Of a DNA stretch of 64,000 nucleotides, positions 1-7,988 are shown in pieces (the stretch's first letter is position 1; every line of letters starts with the position of its first letter). The DNA is taken from positions 1-64,000 of the forward strand of contig JANAVG010000002.1 of the NCBI GenBank assembly GCA_024213275.1, in the 5' to 3' direction. The position numbers were made by a program, and so were the translations under genes. The notes beneath the pieces were generated by a model. That model was not told where the DNA came from. It worked only from the letters and a program-made list of their open reading frames with translations, and did not search any database. The DNA comes from Rossellomorea sp. BNER. Lineage in GTDB: Bacteria; Bacillota; Bacilli; Bacillales; Bacillaceae_B.

Positions 1-46
1 AAAAAAAGTCTCTGACCATCTTTTTTGATGATCAGAGACTCTTATT
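1..46 (-). terminator. Intrinsic terminator of the leftmost lipoprotein gene
   Basis: A hairpin with arms at about 8-21 and 29-42 is followed, reading leftwards, by a run of seven T on the minus strand. It lies about 40 bases past the stop of the minus-strand lipoprotein gene. The other side is also T-rich, so it may act in both directions. Confidence 0.8.
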
Positions 47-85
47 TTTGTTTTCGGCTAGTTTTTGTCCCAGCCTCCTCCTTTA

Positions 86-925
86 TTATTCAGCGGTGAT
101 GTCAAAAGTAAATGGTTCAATTGTGATATCGTAATTCTCACTATAACCCTCTGCGTGGAACTTGATTGTTTTAGTATTTGGATCTATTGCCGGATAGGTT
201 ATGACACCCTCAGACTCTACGCCTGCTAAAATATCAGATTGTATTTCTGGTAAACCTGTTTCATATAAATACTCTTCTTCAAGTTGTTTATTACCAACTA
301 TTAATTTAGCGTCATGTGCATAAAAAGATATTGGAGTATCTGAATTATTAAGTACTTTTAAATAGACTCTTGTTTGGTTTTCAGCCAATTCAATTTTCTG
401 AACCTGTACTACATATCCATGTTGTTCAAGTTCTTGATTTACTTCAATTGTTTTAATTGTAGGAGAAACAGCAGTAATATAATCAACGACTTCAATTGAG
501 TCAGCTTCAATAACAGGAGCGTCTATGGTGCCTCCCATCAAGTTTTCTCCTTCAAAGGTATCTTTTACTATTCCATTCACTTTTACATAGTCGTCCATCT
601 GAACTTTAAAGTCAGGGTCTTTTATTCCAACAATTATATTTTGTTCAGAATTCTCCGGTTTAGCAAAAACTTGAATGTATGTACCGTCAGAGTCTTTCTC
701 TGGTTCAGCAAAAATTTTCCCAGTGAATTCAACTGAATGTCCTTTATATGCTGTAGGATCACTATACATCTTATCAAAGTCTTCTAGGGCTACAACTCCC
801 TTTGATTTCTTTTCCTCTGTTTTTTTGTTGTCTGAAGAATTATCTCCAGATGAAGCATCTTCGGTTCCACATGCTGCTAATAGCAGTAATGTAGATAAAC
901 CAATCCCTAATAGTATTTTCTTCAT
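86..925 (-). CDS. Secreted lipoprotein with OB-fold-like and DUF4352-like domains
   Basis: A 279-residue predicted lipoprotein. The N-terminus is a signal peptide ending in the lipobox LLAAC, with the lipidated Cys at residue 19. A Ser/Asp/Lys-rich linker runs to about residue 42. Residues about 45-145 (YKGHSVEFTGKIF, then VKVNGIVKDTF) look like the small OB-fold of tRNA_anti-like lipoproteins. Residues about 160-279 resemble the beta-sandwich DUF4352 domain. A GGGGGA ribosome site precedes the ATG on the minus strand. It sits next to a broken DUF262 gene in DNA that is not part of the usual comG neighbourhood, so it may belong to the same acquired segment. Domain calls rest on pattern only; the function is unknown. 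Confidence 0.8.
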   Translation of the reverse strand: MKKILLGIGLSTLLLLAACGTEDASSGDNSSDNKKTEEKKSKGVVALEDFDKMYSDPTAYKGHSVEFTGKIFAEPEKDSDGTYIQVFAKPENSEQNIIVGIKDPDFKVQMDDYVKVNGIVKDTFEGENLMGGTIDAPVIEADSIEVVDYITAVSPTIKTIEVNQELEQHGYVVQVQKIELAENQTRVYLKVLNNSDTPISFYAHDAKLIVGNKQLEEEYLYETGLPEIQSDILAGVESEGVITYPAIDPNTKTIKFHAEGYSENYDITIEPFTFDITAE

Positions 926-1198
926 AAGAAATTCCCCCGTCTTTTATGTTGTTAATGAACTACTATATTACCACATAGTTACAAATTAGTGGGTGTATAG
1001 AATTAAAAATTTATTTTAAATTTTTAATTGATTATTCATATAATAGGTTATTTAACTCTATTTCCATTTAAGTAAGGTTTCATTTCTTACAAATAAAAAT
1101 TTAATCTATAAATAAGGCATAAAAAAACAGGAAAAAAGGAGGGGGTTTTGGTAAAATGTAGAATTGTATTAATAGATATTATAAAGGGAGGAAATAAT
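926..1198. other. AT-rich divergent intergenic region
   Basis: This very AT-rich region separates the minus-strand lipoprotein gene from the plus-strand DUF262 gene. It should carry both promoters, but no convincing -35/-10 pair stands out. The ATG at 1148 that would extend the DUF262 reading frame upstream lacks a good ribosome site. Confidence 0.4.
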
Positions 1199-3000
1199 TT
1201 GGCTATTCTTGCAAATGAAAAACATAGTATTGGGGACTTGTTTAACAATAGAAACCCGTTTATTATTCCGAAACACCAAAGAGCATATAGTTGGGAAAAT
1301 GAAGAAATTGAAGCATTCTGTAGTGATATCTCTAACATTTCAAAAGAATATTTTTTTGGTGGAGTAGTTAGTGTACATCAACTCTCTGAAAATGGTCCTG
1401 GCCGTATATACAGAATCGTAGATGGACAACAAAGAATTGCAACATTTACTCTCTTAATTGCTCAATTGAGAAATGGGTTCAATCGACTTTCTGAAAAGGC
1501 TAGAGTGTTAGAGGAACATACTGTGATCAGGAAACAGCAAAGTCACTTGCTGACGACTTATTTGAAACATATCTTACATATAAAGATACTAAACAAAGAC
1601 CACCTGTTAGGGAAAACAGACTAACGCTTTCAAAAATTGATCTACACTTTTTTAAGGAACTATTGAGTGACGATACTCCTGAGCCTCAAGCTGAATCCCA
1701 TAAGAAATTATTACACGCATGGGAAACAATTTATAAAAAACTGATTAAACCTGTTTTAGACGATTCAACTCTTAGTGTAAATGAACAAATAGAAAAATTA
1801 ACAGACCTTCGAGATAATGTATTAGAACAATCAGTGGTAATACATATAGTGTGTGACAATTTAGACGAAGCTTATCAATTATTTGAAGTTCTTAATGATC
1901 GTGGAAAAGAATTAGCAATTGGTGATTATTTGAGGTCTACTACTTTAGAGATACTTGATGCAAACCCAGGTTATCAGAATAGAGTCTCAGACTGTTGGGA
2001 TAATATTCTTGCTAAAAAAAATGCTGATAAGTATATTAGGACATACTTAACATCCCATGTTGCAACTATTAAAAAAAGTAATTTACACAGGCAGTTTCAA
2101 AGGAAATTTTTTAGCTTTGATGGTGATGTAACAAGTGAAGTAGAAAGAAGAATCTTAAATACAATAACTAATCTAAGTGAACTGTATGATACATACGAAT
2201 TATTAATGGAAGGAGTATGGCCATATAGTGATTCTTCTGCAACAACTTGGGAAAAGCAAAGATTGAGTTTATTAGTGAATCAGTTAGAGCATAAGCTTTG
2301 TATCCCTTTTTTAATCGCGATTTATGAAACTGGAACAGAAGTGGATTTTAAAAATGCAGTACTAGCAACCGAGAAATTTGTATTTAGATATATAACTGCT
2401 TCAAATTTAAGAGCTAACCGATTATCTCAGCTATATAAAAATTATATTGTAAGTATGAGACAAAACAGATCTTTTAATGTTAATAATTATACTAATGACT
2501 TAAAAAAACTTATCGATACCCATTGTAATAACCAAATTTTTGAAGAAAACCTAGTGAATAATCTCGTTTATAAAAATAATAGTAAAAGTATCAAAAAGGT
2601 TAGGTATTTCTTAACAACTCTAGAAGATTACTACTCTTGGTATAATAGGCAAAACAGAAGTGAAATACCTCAACCTGCGATGAACGTAACAAGTAATATT
2701 GATAGCATTGATATTGAACATATATACCCTCAAAACCCGACTCAAAGAAATACTTCTTTAGATGAATTGAAAAATAATATTGGAAACCTTTGCTTTTGGT
2801 CACCAAGTGATAACAAAAGTGCCGGAAATGCTACGTTTTCAGTGAAAAGAGATTTTTATGCTAGATCAAATGTTGCAATCACAAGGGAGCTAAGTATTCT
2901 AGCTACTTGGGATGAAACGAGTGTTGCCACTAGAAAGAACTTATACGTGGATCTTGCGAAACTTATTTTTAATGTTTATCCTGCAAGAGTTACAAACTAA
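1199..3000 (+). pseudogene. Frameshifted DUF262/DUF1524 (GmrSD-type) nuclease gene
   Basis: Two reading frames together encode one DUF262-DUF1524 protein. The start is probably TTG at 1199, behind AAGGGAGG at 1184-1191. The first part has the DUF262 hallmarks IPKHQRAYSW and DGQQRIATF. After about 1500 the homologous sequence continues one frame back (DQETAKSLADDLFETYL, then the frame open to 3000), so a net -1 or +2 base change lies at about 1500-1530. The C-terminal part carries the DUF1524 His-Me-finger pattern IEHIYPQ (His codon at 2719) followed by NNIGNL and SDNKSAGN. Intact relatives (GmrSD, BrxU, SspE) are GTPase/nuclease enzymes acting mainly on modified phage DNA. As read the gene is broken; sequencing error or recoding are alternatives. 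Confidence 0.8.
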
Positions 3001-3042
3001 GGAAAAGAATGGCGGGTCAATATGTTCCGTCATTCTTTTTTA
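3001..3042 (+). terminator. Terminator after the DUF262 gene
   Basis: The stem AAAGAATGgCGG pairs with CCGtCATTCTTT and ends in a T-run at about 3036-3042. It would stop transcripts from the DUF262 gene before the comGA remnant. Confidence 0.75.
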
Positions 3043-3058
3043 GTTTTCCAATAACCTT

Positions 3059-3083
3059 TCAATGATTAAGTGTAAATCATTGA
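3059..3083. promoter_or_regulatory. Perfect 9-bp dyad upstream of the comGA remnant
   Basis: TCAATGATT, a 7-base spacer, then AATCATTGA form a perfect inverted repeat. It is followed by a weak promoter-like pair: TTGAAA at 3080 and TTAAAT 17 bases later. It has no T-run and does not look like a ComK box. It could be an operator, or a scar of the rearrangement that replaced the 5' part of comGA. Confidence 0.35.
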
Positions 3084-3123
3084 AAATGATAAAGAGACTA
3101 AGTTAAATGAAAGAACTTATGAA

Positions 3124-3522
3124 TTGCATTGTCCTATTATTATTACTGGTCATCTCGTACTAACAACCATGCATACTAGAGATGCTAAAGGTGCGATATA
3201 CCGTTTGCTGGAGTTTGGGATTCGATTTCAGGAGATTGAGCAAACCCTGATTGCCGTTTCTGCCCAACGCCTTGTGAAGGTAAAATGTCCAATCTGTAAA
3301 GATATGGATGTAAAACAATGTAAAGAAATCCATTTCCCAAAACGTACTTCTGTCTATGAAATTCTCAGTGGAAAGGCATTGTCCCAGGTTTTAAAAGAAG
3401 CAAAAGGAGAGAAAAGCATTAGTCAATATGCAAAGCTAAAGGATTTATTGAATAAAGGGGTAGCGTTAGGCTATCTAACTCATTCAGAGTATGAGAGGTG
3501 GGCTTTTGAAGAGGAAACTTAA
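3124..3522 (+). pseudogene. comGA: comGA remnant, C-terminal third only
   Basis: The translation from about nt 3145 matches the C-terminal part of GspE/PilB-type traffic ATPases: TGHLVLTTMHTRDA, then RLLEFGIRFQEIEQ and SAQRLVKVKCPIC. Family members are about 350 residues; only about 125 remain. The N-terminal domain and the Walker A and Walker B/Asp box regions, which lie before the TGHLV motif, are gone. The sequence before 3124 is the end of an unrelated nuclease gene and its terminator. The TTG at 3124 is simply the first possible start and has no strong ribosome site. ComGA powers assembly of the competence pseudopilus, so this remnant cannot be an active ATPase. Confidence 0.88.
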
Positions 3523-4528
3523 GGAACAAGGTGAGATCTTAATAAGACTAGGAGAACTTTTAAAAAATGGTTATACCTTATTAGAATCAATAGATTTCCT
3601 ATTTATCCATTTGCTAAAAGGAAAGGATGATTTAAGACTTGAAATTATTAAGAACTTGCAAAATGGTGCAGCCATTTCAGAAGTATTATTGAATTTAGGA
3701 ATGTCCAATAATGTATGTGCCCAAATATATTTTGCAGAAAAACACGGCCTAGTGTTCGAAACCTTACTTGATTCTGGTGAATACTTATTGAAAAGACACG
3801 AAGATCAAGAGGCTTTAAAGAAAGTGTTACAATATCCAATCATCCTTATTAGTATATTGTTTCTACTACTAATTCTATTACGAAAGATGCTTTTCCCACG
3901 ATTTTTCCTTTTATATGAATCACTTGGATATCAACCTTCTCCACTAATAGCGTGGATGATGAATTTGATTCACTACCTTCCACACACAATCATGGTTATC
4001 CTAATGTGCATCCTTCTCGGTTTTGGGTTTTATTATTTCAAATGGAGGAAACTCCCTCCTCTAAAAAGGTCAAACCTAACAATCTCTATTCCAGTTATTT
4101 CCCATTATGTACGACTGATTCAAATCCATTTTTTTTCACGGGAGTTCAGTTATCTGCTTAAAAGTGGTATGTCAATCAATGAGGCGTTATTGATATTTGA
4201 GAATCAGTCATTTCGACCACTATTTCAAGTTATTGCATCTAAGGTAAGGAAAGATCTATATAACGGTCAAACCCTTCCTGAATCACTTCAATCATTTTCT
4301 CTTTTTAATACGGAGTTTTTAACAGTTATTCGTCATGGAGAAAAAAATGGAAAGCTAGCTCATGAATTAATGTTTTACAGCGATTACTGTATGAGGGAAT
4401 TTGAAAATCGTCTCAACAAGTGGTTGAAAATCATACAACCAAGTGTATTTGTTTTTGTTGGGTTATTTATTTTGTCTATTTATTTCTCTATCATGATTCC
4501 ACTTTTTCAAGTTATGCAAAATTTTTAA
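3506..4528 (+). CDS. comGB: Competence pseudopilus inner-membrane platform protein ComGB
   Basis: A T2SSF/PilC-type polytopic membrane protein of about 340 residues that anchors pseudopilus assembly during DNA uptake. Two copies of the T2SSF region are visible, with membrane segments near the middle (ILISILFLLLILL), another shortly after (TIMVILMCILLGF) and one at the C-terminus. The repeat signature LLKSGMSINEAL is clear. It overlaps the comGA remnant. TTG at 3506 follows GAGAGGTGGG; the ATG at 3491 is an alternative that lacks a ribosome site. The frame is intact although the upstream ATPase is destroyed. Confidence 0.9.
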   Translation: MKRKLKEQGEILIRLGELLKNGYTLLESIDFLFIHLLKGKDDLRLEIIKNLQNGAAISEVLLNLGMSNNVCAQIYFAEKHGLVFETLLDSGEYLLKRHEDQEALKKVLQYPIILISILFLLLILLRKMLFPRFFLLYESLGYQPSPLIAWMMNLIHYLPHTIMVILMCILLGFGFYYFKWRKLPPLKRSNLTISIPVISHYVRLIQIHFFSREFSYLLKSGMSINEALLIFENQSFRPLFQVIASKVRKDLYNGQTLPESLQSFSLFNTEFLTVIRHGEKNGKLAHELMFYSDYCMREFENRLNKWLKIIQPSVFVFVGLFILSIYFSIMIPLFQVMQNF

Positions 4529-4541
4529 TGGAGGTATGATT

Positions 4542-4841
4542 ATGATATCAAATCAAAAGGGATTTACTCTAATTGAAATGATGATTGTCCTACTCGTCAT
4601 CTCGGTTCTTTTATTTATAACCATTCCTAATGTGACAAAGCAAAGTTCATCAATCAATGATAAGGGCTGTACAGCTTTTCGAAAAATGGTAGAGGGTCAA
4701 GTGCAGGCATTTAAAATTGATAAGAATCGCTATCCTGCTGATATAGATGAATTAGTTACAGAGAAATATTTAAAAGATGAATTCAAATCTTGCCCGGATG
4801 GAACAGAAATCAAGATTGGTGCGGATGGATCAGTTAGCTGA
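4542..4841 (+). CDS. comGC: Major competence pseudopilin ComGC
   Basis: A type IV pilin-like prepilin of 99 residues. The short leader ends in KG, followed by the class III signal FTLIEMMIVLLVIS, cleaved and N-methylated by ComC. Two cysteines downstream (in KGCTAF and KSCPDG) fit the intramolecular disulfide known for ComGC. GGAGG at 4530-4534 gives good spacing to ATG 4542 rather than to ATG 4536. The stop overlaps the comGD start by one base. Confidence 0.93.
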   Translation: MISNQKGFTLIEMMIVLLVISVLLFITIPNVTKQSSSINDKGCTAFRKMVEGQVQAFKIDKNRYPADIDELVTEKYLKDEFKSCPDGTEIKIGADGSVS

Positions 4842-5278
4842 TGAGCCTTTCTTCTGAAAAAGGGTTTTCCATCATTGAAACCCTCATCGTTTTGACAATG
4901 ACAACGATTTTATTAAGCGTGACGATCTTCTCTTTCCAGCCGCTTCAACGTTCACTTCAAAAGAAAACCTTCATTTCACAACTGCAGGCCGACTTGTATT
5001 ATTTACAAAGCTTTGCGATAAATCAACAACAAACTTCAATTCTAGAGTTTGGAAACGGTAATGGCTATTACCGGGGAATTAGCATAAGGGGAGAGCTTTT
5101 GTTTTATAGAAAATTACCTGAGTATGTGACACAAATTCAAAATGAACATTTATTCAGAGTGATTATCAATCCTAATGGTAATACGGATCGCTTTGGTGAT
5201 ATCTATTTCATTGTTCATGGAGATGTGATAAAACTAAGATTTCATATTGGACAGGGTAGATTTTATGTTTATGAGTGA
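4841..5278 (+). CDS. comGD: Minor competence pseudopilin ComGD
   Basis: A 145-residue prepilin-like protein with the cleavage and methylation motif EKGFSIIETLIVL near the N-terminus, followed by a single hydrophobic helix. The start codon shares a base with the comGC stop (TGATG), implying translational coupling. It is a minor pseudopilin of the DNA-uptake machine, assigned by motif and by its place between comGC and comGE. Confidence 0.88.
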   Translation: MSLSSEKGFSIIETLIVLTMTTILLSVTIFSFQPLQRSLQKKTFISQLQADLYYLQSFAINQQQTSILEFGNGNGYYRGISIRGELLFYRKLPEYVTQIQNEHLFRVIINPNGNTDRFGDIYFIVHGDVIKLRFHIGQGRFYVYE

Positions 5279-5597
5279 AAAAGGTTTTACAGCAGTTGAA
5301 AGTTTAGTAGCTTTTTGGTGTGTAGTGATTATCGCAGTCACTTTATTTCCCATGCTTATTCAATTACAGAATGGGATACGTTCTAAGGAGCAGGAGGTTG
5401 CTTCCTATAAAGCACTTGTTGAAAAGTTGGAGTATTCCACTTTTCAAGGTCAATGGGGAGAAGGTGAATATATTGAAGATGAAGAATCATATACGGTTAT
5501 GTGGTCAAGGAATTCACATGGTAGAAAAATATGTGTTATCTATTATTCAAACAAAGATCAAGTGGAAAAGAAATGTATTGAAGAAAAGCCAGTTTAA
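5265..5597 (+). CDS. comGE: Minor competence pseudopilin ComGE
   Basis: A 110-residue protein with a short leader, the prepilin motif EKGFTAVESLVAF and one N-terminal hydrophobic helix. It starts inside the end of comGD at ATG 5265 or ATG 5271, both of which place the motif correctly. The open frame extends further upstream only through a TTG that would give too long a leader. It is assigned mainly by operon position and the pilin helix. Confidence 0.82.
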   Translation: MFMSEKGFTAVESLVAFWCVVIIAVTLFPMLIQLQNGIRSKEQEVASYKALVEKLEYSTFQGQWGEGEYIEDEESYTVMWSRNSHGRKICVIYYSNKDQVEKKCIEEKPV

Positions 5598-6039
5598 TAA
5601 TCATAATGGATTTACACTAATAGAAACCATATTTGTTTTATCTGTCTTTATGATGATTTCTTTTTGTGTACCAGTCTTAATAAAAGGATTAGAAACAATA
5701 GATGAACATTTGGTGCCGACAAAAAGCTATGAATGGAACCTCTTTACTTTTCAATTTAGAAATGAATTTAAAGGTTCTAAAGAAATTGAGTATGGGACGG
5801 AATCTATTTCCTTTATTAAAGAAAATAAAGAGGTCATGTATGAAAAATATGGACATAGTTTAAGAAGGCGTATCGATCGTAAAGGACATGAAATTGTGCT
5901 GCAGGATGTGAGGAATGTAAATATTTCGCCATTAGGAAACGGTGTACAAGTAACCGTTACGTTTACGGACAATCAAATTCTCTCTAGTACATTCTATACT
6001 TATTCATCAATGGGAGGAGAGGGTGGCAACGGGCAGTAG
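5578..6039 (+). CDS. comGF: Minor competence pseudopilin ComGF
   Basis: A protein of about 153 residues with the prepilin motif NGFTLIETIFVLSVF. TTG at 5578 gives a normal 10-11-residue leader and overlaps the end of comGE by 20 bases. The open frame reaches back to 5371, but that extension lies in comGE. The C-terminal region (FTDNQILSSTFYTYS) resembles ComGF. The start is inferred from leader length. Confidence 0.83.
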   Translation: MKKSQFNNHNGFTLIETIFVLSVFMMISFCVPVLIKGLETIDEHLVPTKSYEWNLFTFQFRNEFKGSKEIEYGTESISFIKENKEVMYEKYGHSLRRRIDRKGHEIVLQDVRNVNISPLGNGVQVTVTFTDNQILSSTFYTYSSMGGEGGNGQ

Positions 6040-6382
6040 GGGATTTATGCTTCCGTATACAATACTATTATTTATAATCTTTTTATTTGTCTCCATTCAT
6101 TCCACGGAAATTTTTATGGTGAAATACAGGTACCTGGAAGAAGTGAAAACTCGTTATGAGCGAGAAGCCATCGAATTATTAGCAGTGAAAAGAATTATAA
6201 CAGAGGACTTTAAACCTAAAGGAACCATGGTGTTAAATGATACAAAAGTACAATATGAGCAAATGAATCTAGATAAAGAGAAAGTTGCCCTTTCAATCTC
6301 ATTGAAAAAAGATAAAAAAAACTTCACCCCCATTGAGGTTGTGTATAATAGGACTAATCAAGAAATAGTATCGTGGAAGTAG
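6023..6382 (+). CDS. comGG: Competence protein ComGG
   Basis: A 119-residue, mostly hydrophilic protein with one N-terminal membrane helix (YTILLFIIFLFVSIHS) and no strong prepilin glycine-Phe motif, as is common for ComGG. GTG at 6023 follows GGAGGAGAGG and overlaps the end of comGF. It is the last gene of the pseudopilus operon. Confidence 0.82.
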   Translation: MATGSRGFMLPYTILLFIIFLFVSIHSTEIFMVKYRYLEEVKTRYEREAIELLAVKRIITEDFKPKGTMVLNDTKVQYEQMNLDKEKVALSISLKKDKKNFTPIEVVYNRTNQEIVSWK

Positions 6383-6389
6383 GGATTCG

Positions 6390-6911
6390 ATGACAAGGAT
6401 TTTTCTAATTGGATTTATGGGTGTTGGAAAAACAACAGTTGGAAGTGAATTAGCAAAAAAGCTTCATTTTAAGGTTGTTGATACGGATCAATTAATTGAA
6501 GAGAAAATCGGGAAGGATATTAAGTCATATTTCGGAAAGTATGGAGAAAAGGCGTTTCGGGAAAGAGAAGCGGAAATTCTGAATGAATTACCATCAGAAA
6601 ATGTTGTTATCACAACAGGTGGTGGAATGGTGACATATGAAGAAAGTCGGGAAAAAATAAAAAGAAATGGTATAGTCGTCTTTTTGCAATGTGAGTTCGA
6701 GGTAATGATGAAAAGACTACAAGATGATTCGACAAGGCCATTATTAGTAAATAAAACGACGCAGGAAATTCATGATTTATATTTATCAAGATTACCCACT
6801 TATAGAAGTACTGCTCATTATGTCATTAACACGACACACCATTCGATTCAGGAGACCGTTGATGAGATTGTTCAAAGTTTAAAAACCGAAGAAACCGACC
6901 ACAATAAATAG
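6390..6911 (+). CDS. aroK: Shikimate kinase
   Basis: A 173-residue P-loop kinase that phosphorylates the 3-OH of shikimate in the chorismate pathway. The Walker A motif is GFMGVGKTT. The shikimate-binding DTD region (VVDTDQLIEEKIG), the GGG motif (TTGGGMVTYEE) and the lid segment (DDSTRPLLV) are all present. It lies 7 bases after comGG and is probably cotranscribed with it. Length and motifs are normal. Confidence 0.95.
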   Translation: MTRIFLIGFMGVGKTTVGSELAKKLHFKVVDTDQLIEEKIGKDIKSYFGKYGEKAFREREAEILNELPSENVVITTGGGMVTYEESREKIKRNGIVVFLQCEFEVMMKRLQDDSTRPLLVNKTTQEIHDLYLSRLPTYRSTAHYVINTTHHSIQETVDEIVQSLKTEETDHNK

Positions 6912-6941
6912 TAAGTATTAATAGGGCGGTGACGTAACGTA

Positions 6942-7124
6942 ATGTCGATTAATGAGTATGTTAAGTTCATGACTCAAACAGTCGTTCAACACTTTGAAAG
7001 ATCTCCTCAAGAGAGAAAAACGATTCGGCAAGAAAAAAAAGATCAAAAGCCACCAATGTTATTTAGATGGTTTGGAATTGTACCGTATGCGCTAATGCTT
7101 TTATTTAAACGGAAAAAGAGCTGA
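6942..7124 (+). CDS. yqzE: YqzE family protein
   Basis: A 60-residue basic protein matching the YqzE family (N-terminal SINEYVKFMTQTVVQ; C-terminal WFGIVPYALMLLFKRKKS). It follows aroK at the end of the comG cluster, as in B. subtilis where yqzE follows comGG. The function is unknown. Confidence 0.85.
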   Translation: MSINEYVKFMTQTVVQHFERSPQERKTIRQEKKDQKPPMLFRWFGIVPYALMLLFKRKKS

Positions 7125-7148
7125 CCAATGTAGGTCGGCTCTTTTTTG
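7114..7148 (+). terminator. Terminator between convergent yqzE and yqhG
   Basis: The stem AGAGCTGACC/GGTCGGCTCT is followed by six T. It overlaps the last codons of yqzE and ends the comG-aroK-yqzE transcript. yqhG arrives from the other side. Confidence 0.85.
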
Positions 7149-7193
7149 TCTAGTTTTTTTACTTTTTCTATACCGTTTCATTTACCATCTACG

Positions 7194-7988
7194 TTATTGG
7201 GAATATTTGGATAGGTAAAAAAGACCTCCGTTTAGTATTTCAATCGTAATCTTTGGCTCGTATTGTTCTTTCAATGCCTCCTTCTCAATCTCATAGGCTT
7301 CTGGAGTTTCCTCACTATCACTATAGAAATGATCTAATAGTTTTAAATCTTCTCTCCATCTTTCTCTTGCTGATAATGCCCAATCATCACTTTCCTGTTG
7401 GAGTTCAGTTTCTAAATAAGTTCGTATTCGGGAAATCCCACTTTTGGGTTTGATAATAGGCGTTAGTGTGAAGCAGTAATCAGGGATTTTTGGTGTTAAA
7501 TTTTTGTTAATAAGCACATCATGGAAGGACTCAATCATTCTTCCATTAATAAGATTTAAACCGATAGATCGTAATGTATCTTTCTTTAAATCACATTGAT
7601 ATGAAATTTTGATATTCAACCCTAACCATGGATGAAGCGGAATTTGTTGACCCGAAATTAAACTCTGTTCTTCATATAGCCTAATAAAGGAGGCGAGCTT
7701 CTTAGTTGATTGAAAGATTTGATGTAGCCTAGGAGAGCCGAAATGTATGACTTCCCCTTTAAATTCATCTGGAGCACTATCAGGATTCGTCACAAGGTTT
7801 AGCTTCATCGGATTTGGAACTCCACCAGTTTTCTCTAAATAGTGCCAGTAAAATGGACGGTTCATAAGTTCTTTATCAAGATCAATTGAAAGCTGAACCG
7901 TCATATATCCAGACCCACCGCCAACAACCTCACACTGATTGGCATAGAAATACCGTTCAAGAAATTGATGTATTTCGCTTTGCTGCAT
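7194..7988 (-). CDS. yqhG: YqhG family protein
   Basis: A 264-residue soluble protein. The N-terminus QFLERYFYANQCEVV and the domain with MTVQLSIDLDKELMNRPFYW match the YqhG family encoded beside the YqhH helicase in Bacillus. It overlaps the 3' end of the upstream helicase gene by 32 bases, so the two are translationally linked. No catalytic motif is recognisable. Confidence 0.85.
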   Translation of the reverse strand: MQQSEIHQFLERYFYANQCEVVGGGSGYMTVQLSIDLDKELMNRPFYWHYLEKTGGVPNPMKLNLVTNPDSAPDEFKGEVIHFGSPRLHQIFQSTKKLASFIRLYEEQSLISGQQIPLHPWLGLNIKISYQCDLKKDTLRSIGLNLINGRMIESFHDVLINKNLTPKIPDYCFTLTPIIKPKSGISRIRTYLETELQQESDDWALSARERWREDLKLLDHFYSDSEETPEAYEIEKEALKEQYEPKITIEILNGGLFYLSKYSQ

